In this document: piece after piece, positions 31,838 through 41,055 of the stretch
Layout: each line of letters opens with the position of its first letter
Position numbering within the stretch: position 1 is the stretch's first letter
From: Rhizobium sp. C1
GTDB lineage: Bacteria > Pseudomonadota > Alphaproteobacteria > Rhizobiales > Rhizobiaceae
Assembly (NCBI RefSeq): GCF_021026335.1
Contig: NZ_JAJNCY010000002.1
Location: 186,001 to 250,000, forward strand
DNA: 64,000 bases
Reading direction: 5' to 3'
Notes under the pieces: model-generated
Databases searched by the model: none
What the model saw: only the letters and a program-made list of their open reading frames with translations
What the model was told of the DNA's origin: nothing
Made by a program: the position numbers and the translations under genes

Positions 31838-32278
31838 ATGAACCGGATGGAAACTTCGGCGCATATGCTTAACATTGCCGCCGGCTGGATCGGCACGCCC
31901 TATCGGCATCAGGCCTCGAAAAAGGGCGTCGGCTGCGATTGTCTCGGGCTCGTTCGCGGCATCTGGCGCGAGCTGTATGGCGAGGAGCCGGAAGAGCCTG
32001 GACCTTATGCGCACGATTGGGCCGAACGCTCCGGCACGGAGCGGCTGGCAGAGGCGGCGCTGAGGCATTTCGGGCCGCCGATCCCGCGCGGCGACATGCG
32101 GCCGGGCGATGTGCTGCTGTTCCGCTTCCGGCCCGAGGCTGCGGCCAAGCATCTCGGCATTCTGGCCGGCGATGGTCGTTTCATTCACGCTTATGAGCAG
32201 GCGGGCGTCGTCTCGTCGCCGCTCGTTCCCTCCTGGGCGCGGCGCATCGCCGCCGTCCATCGTTTTCCTGACATCTGA
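31838..32278 (+). CDS. GTA gp14, NlpC/P60 cell-wall peptidase
   Basis: A 146-residue peptidase with the family opening AAGWIGTPYRHQASKKGVGC, then DCLGLVRGIWRELYG supplying the catalytic cysteine, and RPGDVLLFRFRPEAAAKHLG supplying the histidine; DGRFIHAYEQAGVV follows. GTA gp14 cuts peptidoglycan peptides so the tail can cross the wall. The position before gp15 is canonical. The start is 331 bases after gp13. Confidence 0.94.
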   Translation: MNRMETSAHMLNIAAGWIGTPYRHQASKKGVGCDCLGLVRGIWRELYGEEPEEPGPYAHDWAERSGTERLAEAALRHFGPPIPRGDMRPGDVLLFRFRPEAAAKHLGILAGDGRFIHAYEQAGVVSSPLVPSWARRIAAVHRFPDI

Positions 32279-32289
32279 GGCTCATCATC

Positions 32290-35200
32290 ATGGCGACATT
32301 GCTGTTGCAGGCGGCAGGCGCGGCGCTCGGTTCCGTCTTCGGTCCCGTTGGGTCTGCCATCGGGCAGGCGGTCGGCACGCTGGCCGGGGCCTCCATCGAC
32401 CGCGCTCTGATCGGAGGCGGCTCGACCGTCACCGGCGCACGGCTGGCGACGGCCCGCATCCCGGGCGCGGACGAGGGTACGCCGGTGACGCGGCTCTACG
32501 GCACCGCGCGCATCGGCGGCACGCTCTTCTGGGCAACGCGCTTCGAGGAAGAGGTGACAAGCGAGCGCTCGGGCGGCAAGGCTTTCGGCGGTGGCGCCAC
32601 CGCGACGAGCTACAGATATTTCGCCAATTTCGCCATGGGGCTTTGCGAGGGCGAGGTGACGGCGATCCGCCGTGTCTGGGCGGATGGCCAGCCGCTTGAC
32701 CTCTCGGGCGTCGAGATGCGGCTCTATCGCGGGACGGCGGACCAGATGCCCGATCCGTTGATCGAGGCGAAGCAGGGCGCGGGCCAAGCGCCCGCCTATC
32801 GCAACACGGCCTATGTCGTCTTCGAGCGTCTGGCGCTCGATGATTTCGGCAATCGCATTCCGGTACTCCAGTTCGAGCTGGTGCGCGCCATCGGGGCGCT
32901 GGAGAAGCAGATCGAGGCGGTGACGATCATTCCCGGCGCGACCGAACATGGCTATGCGCCCACGCAGGTGACTGAGACGACGGGGCCGGGTGCCTCCCGC
33001 ATCCTCAACCGCAATGTCGGCTATGCCGCGACCGACTGGCAGGCCTCGCTCGATGAGTTGCAGGCGCTCTGCCCGAACCTCAAGCGTGTGTCGCTGGTCG
33101 TCTCCTGGTTCGGCACCGATCTGCGCGCCGGTGAGTGCCGCGTCGTGCCGGGCGTCGAGGTGGCGAGCCGCGCGGATGAAAGCCAGCCGTGGCAGGTCTC
33201 CGGTGTGTCGCGCGGCGTGGCGCATGTCGTGTCACAGGTGAATGGCGGCCCGGCCTATGGCGGCACGCCGAACGATGCCGCCGTGCTCGCGGCGATTGCC
33301 GATCTCAAGGCGCGCGGGCTCGGCGTGACGCTCTATCCGCTCATGATGATGGACATTCCGGCCGACAATGCGCTGCCCGACCCCTATGGAGGGAACCGGC
33401 AGGCAGCCTATCCGTGGCGCGGGCGCATCACGGCCATGACGGACAGGAGCGCCGGGACGCGTGCCGCGATCGACGCCTTCTGTGGTACGGCTGCCGTGAG
33501 CGACTTTGCGGTCGGCGGCGGCGTGGTCAGCTATACGGGATCGGGCGAGGGCTATCGCCGCATGATCCTGCATTATGCACATCTGGCGGCACTCGCCGGC
33601 GGAGTTCACTCCTTCATCATTGGCTCGGAAATGCGCGGGCTGACACGACTGCGCGATCAGGCCGGGGCGTTTCCCTTCGTCGAGGTGTTGACCGCGCTCG
33701 CTGCCGATGTGCGCGGGATTTTGGGTGGTGGCGTCAAGCTCACCTATGCTGCCGACTGGAGCGAATATTCCGGACTGCGCCCGGACGATGGTTCGGGCGA
33801 CGTCTTCTTCAATCTCGATCCGCTCTGGGCGAGCCCGGCTATCGACGCGGTCGGCATCGACAATTATTGGCCGCTGGCCGACTGGCGCGACGACGATCTG
33901 CTCGCGGCCAGTCCTGATGGCGCAACAACGGCCGACGATCGCGACGCCATGGCGCGCGCCATCACCGGAGGCGAATATTTCGACTGGTATTATGCCAGCG
34001 ACGCCGCGCGGCAAAGCCGCAGCCGATCAGCCATCACGGATGGCGCGGCTGGCAAGCCGTGGGTCTTCCGCGCCAAGGACATTGGCAGCTGGTGGGCGAA
34101 CCGGCACTACGAGCGGCGGGGCGGGACGGAACTGTCCAGTCCGACCGCCTGGCTGCCCGGGATGAAGCCGGTCTGGTTCACCGAGCTCGGCTGCCCGGCG
34201 GTAGAGCGTGGCGCGAACCAGCCGAATGTCTTTCCCGATCCGAAATCGGCCGAAAGCGCTCTGCCGCATTTTTCTTCCGGCCAGCGCAGCGACGCCATGC
34301 AGCGGCGTTTTCTTGAGGCGCATTACCAGCACTGGAATAGCGGGGCCGCGCCATCGGGCATGTTGTCCTCGCGCGACATGACCATCTGGACCTGGGATGC
34401 GCGGCCGATTCCGGCTTTTCCTTACGACACCGCACTGTTTGCCGATGGCGGCAACTGGCAGACCGGGCATTGGCTCAACGGCCGGCTGGGCGCGGGGACG
34501 CTGGCCGATGTCATCGCGGAGATCCTCACCGATAACGGCTTTGCCGAGTTCGATGTGTCGGCACTCTCCGGCGATCTCACCGGCTATGTGCAGGGCGATG
34601 TCGCCTCGGCGCGCACGATGATCGAACCGCTGATGGCCGCCTTCCAGATCGATTGCCGCGAGAGCGGCGGCAAACTGGTCTTCTCTTCGCGCGCCAAGGT
34701 CTCCAGCCCGCCGCGCGAGCTCGACGTGCTGGCCGACATCGAGGGCAAACCGCTCTGGAGCGAAACGCGGGCGCAGGAAAGCGATGTCGCTGCCCAAGCC
34801 ACGCTTGACCACTATGACGAGGCGGGGGATTACGAAAATGCCGTCGCCCGCTCGCGCCGCATGTCGGCCGGCAATGACCGCATGGCCGCCGGCGCGATTG
34901 CCGGTGTGTTGTCGGAAGCGACGGCGGCCGCTGCGGCAGAAGAGATCCTGCGGGATCAGCGACTGGCCCGCCGTTCGGTGAAGCTTGGAGTCGCGCCGTA
35001 TCTCATGGACATCGAGCCCGGCGATGCCGTCACGCTGCCCGATCTTGCCGGCCGTTTTCGCGTCGCGCGCATCGAGGATGGCGCCGCGCGGGCGATCGAG
35101 GCCGTCGAATATACGCCACCGGTTGGCGCGCATGCCTATCAGTCGAGTGTGACCCGTGCTGGGTCCGGTGGTGGCGCGGCGCAAGCCTTTGCACCGGATG

Positions 35201-36111
35201 TCGTCTTCCTCGATTTGCCCTGCCTCGGCTCGAAACCGCCGGAAGCCTATGCCTGCGCCGTCGTGCTGGCGCGGCCCTGGCGAACGGTGACGCTCTCTGC
35301 CGCGACCGGAACGGAAGGCTATCGCCCGCGGGCGGTCGTTGCGCGGCCTGCCACGATGGGGCGGCTTGCAAGCCCGCTTGCGCCTGGCTTCTCCGGCCGG
35401 ATCGACCGCGCCGACGCGCTGGATGTCACGCTCGCCTTCGGCAGCTTCGGGTCGGTGACGGAGGCCGAGCTTCTGGCCGGCGCCAACCGGCTGGCTGTGC
35501 GCGCCGTCAACGGCGTTTTCGAGATCGTCAGCTTCGAGGCGGCTGAGGAGGTGGCGGCGGCCCGCTGGCGGTTGACCGGCCTCCTGCGCGGTCAACTCGG
35601 CACGGCGGATGCCATGGCGGCGGGGGGCGCGGCCGGTGCAGAGGTGGTCCTTCTCAACGAGGCCGTGGTTTCGCTGGGGCTCGATCCCGGGGAGGCGGGG
35701 CTCTCACTCAACTGGCGGGCGGAGGCGGGCGTGTCGACCGTTGGGCCCTTCGCCTTTGCCGGCGGGCGGCGGGCGGCGACGCCGCTTGCCCCGGTTCATC
35801 TGGCCGCCGCGCGGCAGGCGTCCGGCGATATCCGCCTGTCATGGATCCGAGCCGGCCGCATCGATGGCGACAACTGGGACGCCTACGACATCCCGCTTGA
35901 CGAGCCGCAGGAGCGATATCTGGTCGAGATCATCAATGCGGGCGGTGGAGTGGTCCGGCATGCCGAGGTGACTGCGCCATCCTTTACCTATGCCGCGGCC
36001 GATGTGCTGGCCGACTTCGGTGCGCCGCCTTCTGTCCTGCGCACCCGCGTCCGCCAGATCGGCTGGACTGTCGCCTCCGGCCTTCCCGCCGAGGCGACGA
36101 TTTCGCTTTGA
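32290..36111 (+). CDS. GTA gp15, large tail tip/host-specificity protein
   Basis: A 1273-residue protein, the largest in the cluster. The N-terminus is a glycine-rich hydrophobic stretch (GAALGSVFGPVGSAIGQAVG), followed by the RIGGTLFWATRFEEE and FAMGLCEGEVTAIRRVWADG blocks of the tail-tip family. The centre is a TIM-barrel glycoside-hydrolase-like domain (ADWSEYSGLRPDDGSGD, IDNYWPLADWRDDDL). The C-terminus has fibronectin-like strands. In the Rhodobacter GTA this protein closes the baseplate and contacts recipient cells. It begins 11 bases after gp14. Confidence 0.95.
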   Translation: MATLLLQAAGAALGSVFGPVGSAIGQAVGTLAGASIDRALIGGGSTVTGARLATARIPGADEGTPVTRLYGTARIGGTLFWATRFEEEVTSERSGGKAFGGGATATSYRYFANFAMGLCEGEVTAIRRVWADGQPLDLSGVEMRLYRGTADQMPDPLIEAKQGAGQAPAYRNTAYVVFERLALDDFGNRIPVLQFELVRAIGALEKQIEAVTIIPGATEHGYAPTQVTETTGPGASRILNRNVGYAATDWQASLDELQALCPNLKRVSLVVSWFGTDLRAGECRVVPGVEVASRADESQPWQVSGVSRGVAHVVSQVNGGPAYGGTPNDAAVLAAIADLKARGLGVTLYPLMMMDIPADNALPDPYGGNRQAAYPWRGRITAMTDRSAGTRAAIDAFCGTAAVSDFAVGGGVVSYTGSGEGYRRMILHYAHLAALAGGVHSFIIGSEMRGLTRLRDQAGAFPFVEVLTALAADVRGILGGGVKLTYAADWSEYSGLRPDDGSGDVFFNLDPLWASPAIDAVGIDNYWPLADWRDDDLLAASPDGATTADDRDAMARAITGGEYFDWYYASDAARQSRSRSAITDGAAGKPWVFRAKDIGSWWANRHYERRGGTELSSPTAWLPGMKPVWFTELGCPAVERGANQPNVFPDPKSAESALPHFSSGQRSDAMQRRFLEAHYQHWNSGAAPSGMLSSRDMTIWTWDARPIPAFPYDTALFADGGNWQTGHWLNGRLGAGTLADVIAEILTDNGFAEFDVSALSGDLTGYVQGDVASARTMIEPLMAAFQIDCRESGGKLVFSSRAKVSSPPRELDVLADIEGKPLWSETRAQESDVAAQATLDHYDEAGDYENAVARSRRMSAGNDRMAAGAIAGVLSEATAAAAAEEILRDQRLARRSVKLGVAPYLMDIEPGDAVTLPDLAGRFRVARIEDGAARAIEAVEYTPPVGAHAYQSSVTRAGSGGGAAQAFAPDVVFLDLPCLGSKPPEAYACAVVLARPWRTVTLSAATGTEGYRPRAVVARPATMGRLASPLAPGFSGRIDRADALDVTLAFGSFGSVTEAELLAGANRLAVRAVNGVFEIVSFEAAEEVAAARWRLTGLLRGQLGTADAMAAGGAAGAEVVLLNEAVVSLGLDPGEAGLSLNWRAEAGVSTVGPFAFAGGRRAATPLAPVHLAAARQASGDIRLSWIRAGRIDGDNWDAYDIPLDEPQERYLVEIINAGGGVVRHAEVTAPSFTYAAADVLADFGAPPSVLRTRVRQIGWTVASGLPAEATISL

Positions 36112-36145
36112 GTGTTGCAACCCCCTCAAGTCAAAGGAAAAAACC

Positions 36146-36352
36146 ATGGAAGACATCAAGACCTGGTACCAGTCACGCACCATCTGGGGCGCGATCATCG
36201 CCATTTCGGCCTCGCTGGCGCATGCCGGCGGCTACAATCTCTCCGTCGCCGATCAGGGGCAGCTTGCCGACGCGGCGCTATCGCTGGCGGGCACGGTCGG
36301 CGGGCTAGTCGCCATCTGGGGCCGGATGAAGGCGACAACGAAGGTGGCGTGA
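36146..36352 (+). CDS. Holin-like small membrane protein
   Basis: A 68-residue protein preceded by AAAGGAAAAAACC. It has two potential membrane helices (TIWGAIIAISASLAHAGGYN and LAGTVGGLVAIWGRMKATTK) separated by a polar loop DQGQLADA. Its size and placement at the end of a phage cluster resemble small holins (class II, two helices). With the GH19 endolysin at 16859 it would complete a lysis pair. The holin role is inferred from topology alone. Confidence 0.6.
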   Translation: MEDIKTWYQSRTIWGAIIAISASLAHAGGYNLSVADQGQLADAALSLAGTVGGLVAIWGRMKATTKVA

Positions 36353-36451
36353 GGCTTGCGGCCCGCTCCGCACCCCTTGAAAATTGGGGGTGCGGAGGAG
36401 GGGTCTTGGGCTATTTTGGGCTGATTCGTTTCAGGCTTTTGGGATACTCAC

Positions 36452-36556
36452 ATGATTTTCGACATTTTCTTCTGGTCCGTCCTGCCTGTCGCCATCGGCC
36501 TCGGCTGCTTTGCCTATATTGCCTATGGCCCGGGCTCGGCGAAATCCACCAAATGA
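36452..36556 (+). CDS. Candidate 34-residue membrane microprotein
   Basis: An ATG at 36452 gives MIFDIFFWSVLPVAIGLGCF, then AYIAYGPGSAKSTK and a TGA. It is a single hydrophobic helix with a short basic tail, close after the holin-like gene. There is no strong ribosome site and no known family. It could be a GTA-linked membrane peptide or a chance frame. Confidence 0.4.
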   Translation: MIFDIFFWSVLPVAIGLGCFAYIAYGPGSAKSTK

Positions 36557-36679
36557 ACGGATGCCGCGAGACCTTGCTTGCCGTCAGGCGTGATTGCTGA
36601 AGAGCGGGGACGAAGCAGCCTCGCAGTTGGTTCCGTCTTGCGCGGCGGCGACTTTTCGGCTCATGTTCATTTGTCATTC

Positions 36680-36691
36680 AGATGCGCATCT
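36680..36691. promoter_or_regulatory. Palindromic operator candidate before feuN
   Basis: AGATGCGCATCT is a perfect palindrome, flanked by ATTC on the left and GAAT on the right, 48 bases before the feuN start. This is a plausible binding site for FeuP or another dimeric regulator of the locus. Confidence 0.45.
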
Positions 36692-36739
36692 GTATGAATA
36701 GGCTCGATTTGAGACATCCAAGCTCATGAAAGCAATGCA

Positions 36740-36979
36740 ATGGGATCGCATCTGATTTTGGCCGTGGCGGCCCTCGGACTTGGCCTGACTGGCGAGCCTG
36801 CCAGCAAGGACCTTATCGCCGTTCGCGGCGATTGTTCGGCAGCCGCTCGCGAGGCGTTGTCGGAAAACGGCGGCACGCTGCTCTCCGTCGAACCCGTTGG
36901 CAATGAATGCGTCATCACGATATTGGTGCAGAACAACGGTGAACGGCCGAAGAAGAAGGTCGTGCACAAGCCCATGTGA
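36740..36979 (+). CDS. feuN: FeuN-like periplasmic inhibitor of the FeuPQ system
   Basis: A 79-residue protein with a short signal peptide (MGSHLILAVAALGLGLTGEP) and a mature part containing RGDCSAAAREALSENGGTLL then VEPVGNECVITILVQNNG, with two cysteines that could form a disulfide. In Sinorhizobium meliloti, a protein of this size and place, FeuN, acts in the periplasm to restrain the sensor kinase FeuQ. Here it sits directly before the response regulator and kinase, in that same order. The name is by synteny and size, not alignment. Confidence 0.7.
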   Translation: MGSHLILAVAALGLGLTGEPASKDLIAVRGDCSAAAREALSENGGTLLSVEPVGNECVITILVQNNGERPKKKVVHKPM

Positions 36980-37063
36980 GGCCTGTGCCCGGCCGCATAA
37001 CCCATGAGCCATGGGCCAATGGATTTGGCCGCCCTCGGCGGCACGAGAAACGGGATTTGACGC

Positions 37064-37729
37064 ATGCGCATACTGGTCGTGGAAGACGACGAGAACCTGA
37101 ACCGGCAGCTTAGCGATACGCTGAAAGAGGCCGGCTATGTCGTCGATCAGGCCTTTGACGGCGAGGAGGGGCATTTCCTCGGCGACACCGAGCCCTATGA
37201 CGCCGTCGTGCTCGATATCGGCCTGCCGGAAATGGATGGCATTACCGTTCTGGAAAAATGGCGCGCCGCCGGCCGCGTCATGCCGGTTCTGATCCTGACC
37301 GCTCGCGACCGCTGGTCGGACAAGGTGGCCGGCATCGATGCCGGCGCCGACGACTATGTCGCCAAGCCATTCCATATCGAGGAAGTGCTGGCCCGCCTTC
37401 GCGCGCTCATCCGCCGCGCCGCCGGCCATGCCTCCTCCGATCTCATCTGTGGCCCGGTTCGTCTGGACACCAAGAGTTCCAAGGCGACGGTCGACGGCGT
37501 GACGCTGAAGCTGACCTCGCACGAGTTTCGTCTGCTCTCCTACCTCATGCACCATATGGGCGAGGTCGTTTCGCGTACGGAACTGACAGAGCATCTCTAC
37601 GATCAGGACTTCGACCGCGACAGCAACACGATCGAGGTCTTTGTCGGCCGGCTTCGCAAGAAGATGGGCGTCGACATGATCGAGACGGTGCGCGGTCTTG
37701 GCTATCGCATGCAGGCCCCCGCCAAATGA
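37064..37729 (+). CDS. feuP: FeuP-like response regulator (OmpR/PhoB type)
   Basis: A 221-residue regulator. The receiver domain has MRILVVEDDENLNRQLSDTL with the acidic pocket, YDAVVLDIGLPEMDGITVLE with the phospho-acceptor Asp, and DYVAKPFHIEEVLARLRALI with the conserved Lys. The DNA-binding domain shows LKLTSHEFRLLSYLMHHMGE and DRDSNTIEVFVGRLRKKMGV. FeuP in S. meliloti controls genes for cyclic glucan export and osmoadaptation. It follows feuN by 84 bases and precedes the kinase gene by 24. Confidence 0.85.
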   Translation: MRILVVEDDENLNRQLSDTLKEAGYVVDQAFDGEEGHFLGDTEPYDAVVLDIGLPEMDGITVLEKWRAAGRVMPVLILTARDRWSDKVAGIDAGADDYVAKPFHIEEVLARLRALIRRAAGHASSDLICGPVRLDTKSSKATVDGVTLKLTSHEFRLLSYLMHHMGEVVSRTELTEHLYDQDFDRDSNTIEVFVGRLRKKMGVDMIETVRGLGYRMQAPAK

Positions 37730-37753
37730 GGCGCGTGACATGAGCCCCGGGGC

Positions 37754-39157
37754 GTGAGGATGGGGTTGGGAACGCAATCGCTGACGCTACGCGTCGTCCT
37801 GTCCGTTTCGGTCTGGGCGATTGCCGGCCTTGTCGTGATTGCCATCGCCATTTCCACGCTCTACCGGCGCGATGCGGAAAAGAGTTTCCGCGATCTCCTG
37901 CGCGCCCATCTCTTCAACGTCGTCAATTCCGTGTCCATCAACGAGAACAGGCAGCTGACGGGCCGTCCGGAACTGGGCGACCTGCAGTTCTCGCAGCCGG
38001 GCACCGGCTGGTACTGGATCGCCGAGGGCGTGGGGCAATATAAGACGACGCCGCTCGTCTCGCCGTCGCTCGGCGCAACGCCGCTGCCGGAAAAGTCTGT
38101 CAGCGAAGTGCCTTTCGACATCCGCTTCCAGCGCTTCTACGACATGAAGGATACGCTCGGAAACAATATTTCCGTCGCCGAAACGGAAGTCGAGCTGGAC
38201 GATCAGGGCGATATCGTCCGCTTTCGCGTCACCGGCAACAAGGCGGTTGTCGAAGCGAGCGTCAGCGCCTTCAACCGCAGCCTCTATCTGGCGCTGACCA
38301 TTTTCGGCGCGGGCAGTCTGCTTGCCAACGCACTGGCCATCTTGATCGGCCTGCGACCGCTCGACCGCGTCCGCAATGCGCTGGAAAACATCCGTGCCGG
38401 CCGCGCCGAGCGGCTGGAAGGCCGTTTCCCGAGCGAAATCCGGCCGCTGGCCAATGAGGTCAACGCACTGATCGACAACAACCGCCGCATCATCGAGCGC
38501 GCGCGCATGCAGGTCGGCAATCTCGCTCATTCCCTCAAAACGCCGATTGCCGTGCTGATCAACGAGGCCCATGCGATGACGCCGGCGCATGGCGCACTGG
38601 TCAAGCAGCAGGCCGAAGCCATGCAGTCGCAGGTACAGTCCTATCTCAACCGTGCCCGCATCGCCGCCCAGCGCGAGACCGTGCTGGCGCGCACCGAGGC
38701 GCGGCCGGTCCTCGACCGCATCGTCCGCGTCATGCAGAAGCTTAATCGCGAGCTCGAATTCGAGATGGATGACAGTGCCCCCGGCACGGTCTTTGCGATG
38801 GAGCAGCAGGATATCGAGGAGATTCTGGGCAATCTTCTGGAAAACGCCGCCCGTTTCGCGAAAGCCTCCATCCGGGTGGCGCTTGCCGAGTTCGATCCGC
38901 AGGACGGGCGCGACATGGCGCAGCTGATCATCGAGGACGATGGACCGGGTCTGGAGCCGGATGAGATCAAGGAAGCATTGAAACGCGGCCGGCGTCTCGA
39001 TGAGAGCCGTCCCGGCTCCGGCCTCGGCCTTTCCATCGTCAGCGAGATCGTTTCCGAATATTCGGGACTGCTGGACCTGTCGCGCGGACCCACTGGCGGA
39101 CTGCGCGCCACGCTGATTTTGCCGATTGTGGCGCAGGAAAAGCCGAAACGTGGTTGA
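37754..39157 (+). CDS. feuQ: FeuQ-like sensor histidine kinase
   Basis: A 467-residue kinase. An N-terminal membrane helix (VVLSVSVWAIAGLVVIAIAI) precedes a periplasmic domain of about 130 residues, then a second helix near ALTIFGAGSLLANALAILIG and a HAMP segment. The H-box is NLAHSLKTPIAVLINEAHAM, as in PhoQ-type kinases, followed by ILGNLLENAARFAKAS and DDGPGLEPDE and GSGLGLSIVSEIVSEYSG. The periplasmic domain is where FeuN would act. The start may be GTG 37754 or ATG 37760. Confidence 0.85.
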   Translation: MRMGLGTQSLTLRVVLSVSVWAIAGLVVIAIAISTLYRRDAEKSFRDLLRAHLFNVVNSVSINENRQLTGRPELGDLQFSQPGTGWYWIAEGVGQYKTTPLVSPSLGATPLPEKSVSEVPFDIRFQRFYDMKDTLGNNISVAETEVELDDQGDIVRFRVTGNKAVVEASVSAFNRSLYLALTIFGAGSLLANALAILIGLRPLDRVRNALENIRAGRAERLEGRFPSEIRPLANEVNALIDNNRRIIERARMQVGNLAHSLKTPIAVLINEAHAMTPAHGALVKQQAEAMQSQVQSYLNRARIAAQRETVLARTEARPVLDRIVRVMQKLNRELEFEMDDSAPGTVFAMEQQDIEEILGNLLENAARFAKASIRVALAEFDPQDGRDMAQLIIEDDGPGLEPDEIKEALKRGRRLDESRPGSGLGLSIVSEIVSEYSGLLDLSRGPTGGLRATLILPIVAQEKPKRG

Positions 39158-39272
39158 TTCTGAGGCTCTTGTTCCCCATAATTAATGTGGCGGGGCCAAG
39201 AGGGTGGTCCATCCGGGCAAGAATGGCAGGACGGTAGACGGGGAAATGATGGTCGGGGTCACGGCGCAAACG

Positions 39273-39707
39273 ATGAAACTGACGGGGACGTGTGCCATTC
39301 TGGCGGCGGCGTTTCTCGTATCCGGCTGCGCGACAACGTCGAAGCAATCCGTGGTGCCACTGGCATTTGCCGCGCCGCAGACGTCCTATTCGTCGGGCGA
39401 CGCCTTTGTCCGTGCGCTCGATGGCGGCCTGATCTCCAAGATCGACGGCACCAATCTCGGTGCGGAAGACCGCAAGCTGGCGCTTCAGGCCGAGTACAAG
39501 GCGCTGGAAGATGCCCCCGGCGGGCAGGCGGTTCCGTGGTCCGGTGCAACCGGTGTCAGCGGAACGGTAGTCGCCGCCACCCCCTATCAGGTCGGAACGC
39601 AGAATTGCCGTCAGTATACCCAGACGGTGAACGTCGACGGTCGCTCGCTGGTCTCGCGCGGGGCGGCTTGCCGCAATCCGAACGGAACCTGGACGCCGCT
39701 CTCCTGA
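39273..39707 (+). CDS. Putative outer-membrane lipoprotein
   Basis: A 144-residue protein starting MKLTGTCAILAAAFLVSGCA, a lipoprotein signal with the lipobox LVSGC. The C-terminal half has GTQNCRQYTQTVNVDGRSLV and SRGAACRNPNGTWTPLS, the pattern of a small 17-kDa-surface-antigen-like domain. It would be anchored in an envelope membrane after acylation of Cys. An upstream in-frame ATG lacks a signal. It lies between feuQ and ccmI without sharing an obvious operon. Confidence 0.75.
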   Translation: MKLTGTCAILAAAFLVSGCATTSKQSVVPLAFAAPQTSYSSGDAFVRALDGGLISKIDGTNLGAEDRKLALQAEYKALEDAPGGQAVPWSGATGVSGTVVAATPYQVGTQNCRQYTQTVNVDGRSLVSRGAACRNPNGTWTPLS

Positions 39708-39882
39708 TGCGTGTCACCCGAGACCCTTCGAGCGGTCGCTCCGTTATTGCGGTCGTCAGGTCCGGCTTCACGATAAATTGATCGTCCGCCATCGTTTGAG
39801 CGAGGTCAAACGCCCGCGTCAAATTGCCGTGTATTGCCTTTTGTCAGTTGGAAACCCACTGGCCTTCGGGTAATTGAGCGGC

Positions 39883-41055
39883 ATGCTGTTTTGGATCCTT
39901 GTCTCCTGTCTCACCGCGCTTTTGGCGGTCGCCCTTCTCGCGCCGCTTTTGCGTCGTCCGGCAACCGCTGGCGGCGAGCATAGCCATGACGTCGAGGTCT
40001 ATCGCGACCAGATGGCGGAGGTCGACCGCGACGCTGCCGCGGGCCTGATCTCGAGCGAGGAGGCGGACTACGCCCGCGCCGAAATCGGCCGCCGGCTGCT
40101 GTCTTCCGCCGACAAGGCGAGCAAGGAGACGGACGGTGCCCAGGCCGCGCAAAGGCGCAGCCGTCATCCGCTGGCACAGGCCTTCATCATCCTGATCCTT
40201 CCCGCCATCGGCATCGGCCTTTATCTCCTGACCGGCAATCCCGGGGCTCCCGATGCGCCGCTGGCCGCGCGCCTTGCCAATCCCGGCAACGACGTCTCGC
40301 TGCTTCTTGCGAAGGCGGAAAATCACCTCATCCAGAATCCGGACGACGGTGCGGGCTGGGATCTTGTCGCGCCGATCTATCTGCGCAACCGCCGTCCCGG
40401 CGATGCCGCAAACGCCTATCGTCAGGCGATCCGCATTCGCGGCGAGAGCGTGGAGCGTCTGGGCGGGCTGGGCGAAGCCATCGTGATGTCGAACCAGGGC
40501 CTGGTCAACTCCGAGGCGACGGATGCTTTTCGGAAGGCGCTGAGCCTCGACCGCAACGACGCGCGCTCGGAATTCTATCTCGCCTATGCGCTGGAGCAGG
40601 AAGGTCGCAGCATGGAGGCGCTGGCGGCGTTTCAGGCGCTGGCCAAGTCCTCTGCGCCCGATGCGCCCTGGCAGCCGCTTGTCGCCCAGCATATCGCCAA
40701 TCTCCAGAAGGGGACGAGCGAGGCGAAGCCGGGTCAGGGACCGGCAAATCCCGATGCGCCGGGCAATCCCACGGCCGCCGATATTGCCGCCGCACAGGAT
40801 ATGAGCGCGGGCGACCGCCAGCAGATGATCCAGAACATGGTGGCTGGCCTCAGCGAAAAGCTGAAGGCCAATCCCAACAATTTCGAAGGCTGGATGCGGC
40901 TTGTGCGCTCCTATGCCATGCTGAAACAGGCGGACAAGGCCGGCGAGGCGCTCGAAAGCGCGCTGAAAACCTTCCCGGCAGACAGCCAACAGGGCAAGCA
41001 GCTTGTCGCGCTGGCCGCTCAGTTTGGCATCAAGGCCCCGGAGGCAAAGCCATGA
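39883..41055 (+). CDS. ccmI: Cytochrome c biogenesis protein CcmI
   Basis: A 390-residue protein. The first residues form a membrane helix ([20 protein letters not shown]), then [20 protein letters not shown] with the CcmI signature, a second helix ([20 protein letters not shown]), and a periplasmic tetratricopeptide-type domain with [20 protein letters not shown]. CcmI delivers apocytochrome c to the heme lyase. It starts the ccmI-E-F-H operon and overlaps ccmE by four bases. A TTG at 39874 is another possible start. Confidence 0.93.
   Translation: MLFWILVSCLTALLAVALLAPLLRRPATAGGEHSHDVEVYRDQMAEVDRDAAAGLISSEEADYARAEIGRRLLSSADKASKETDGAQAAQRRSRHPLAQAFIILILPAIGIGLYLLTGNPGAPDAPLAARLANPGNDVSLLLAKAENHLIQNPDDGAGWDLVAPIYLRNRRPGDAANAYRQAIRIRGESVERLGGLGEAIVMSNQGLVNSEATDAFRKALSLDRNDARSEFYLAYALEQEGRSMEALAAFQALAKSSAPDAPWQPLVAQHIANLQKGTSEAKPGQGPANPDAPGNPTAADIAAAQDMSAGDRQQMIQNMVAGLSEKLKANPNNFEGWMRLVRSYAMLKQADKAGEALESALKTFPADSQQGKQLVALAAQFGIKAPEAKP

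Noticed and set aside
14428-36352. An intact temperate prophage
   Set aside because: No integrase, repressor, replication gene or attachment repeats were seen, and the gene order and short tape measure fit a GTA.
36674-37777. A 367-codon minus-strand frame opposite feuN-feuP
   Set aside because: Covers two supported genes and has no domain signal.
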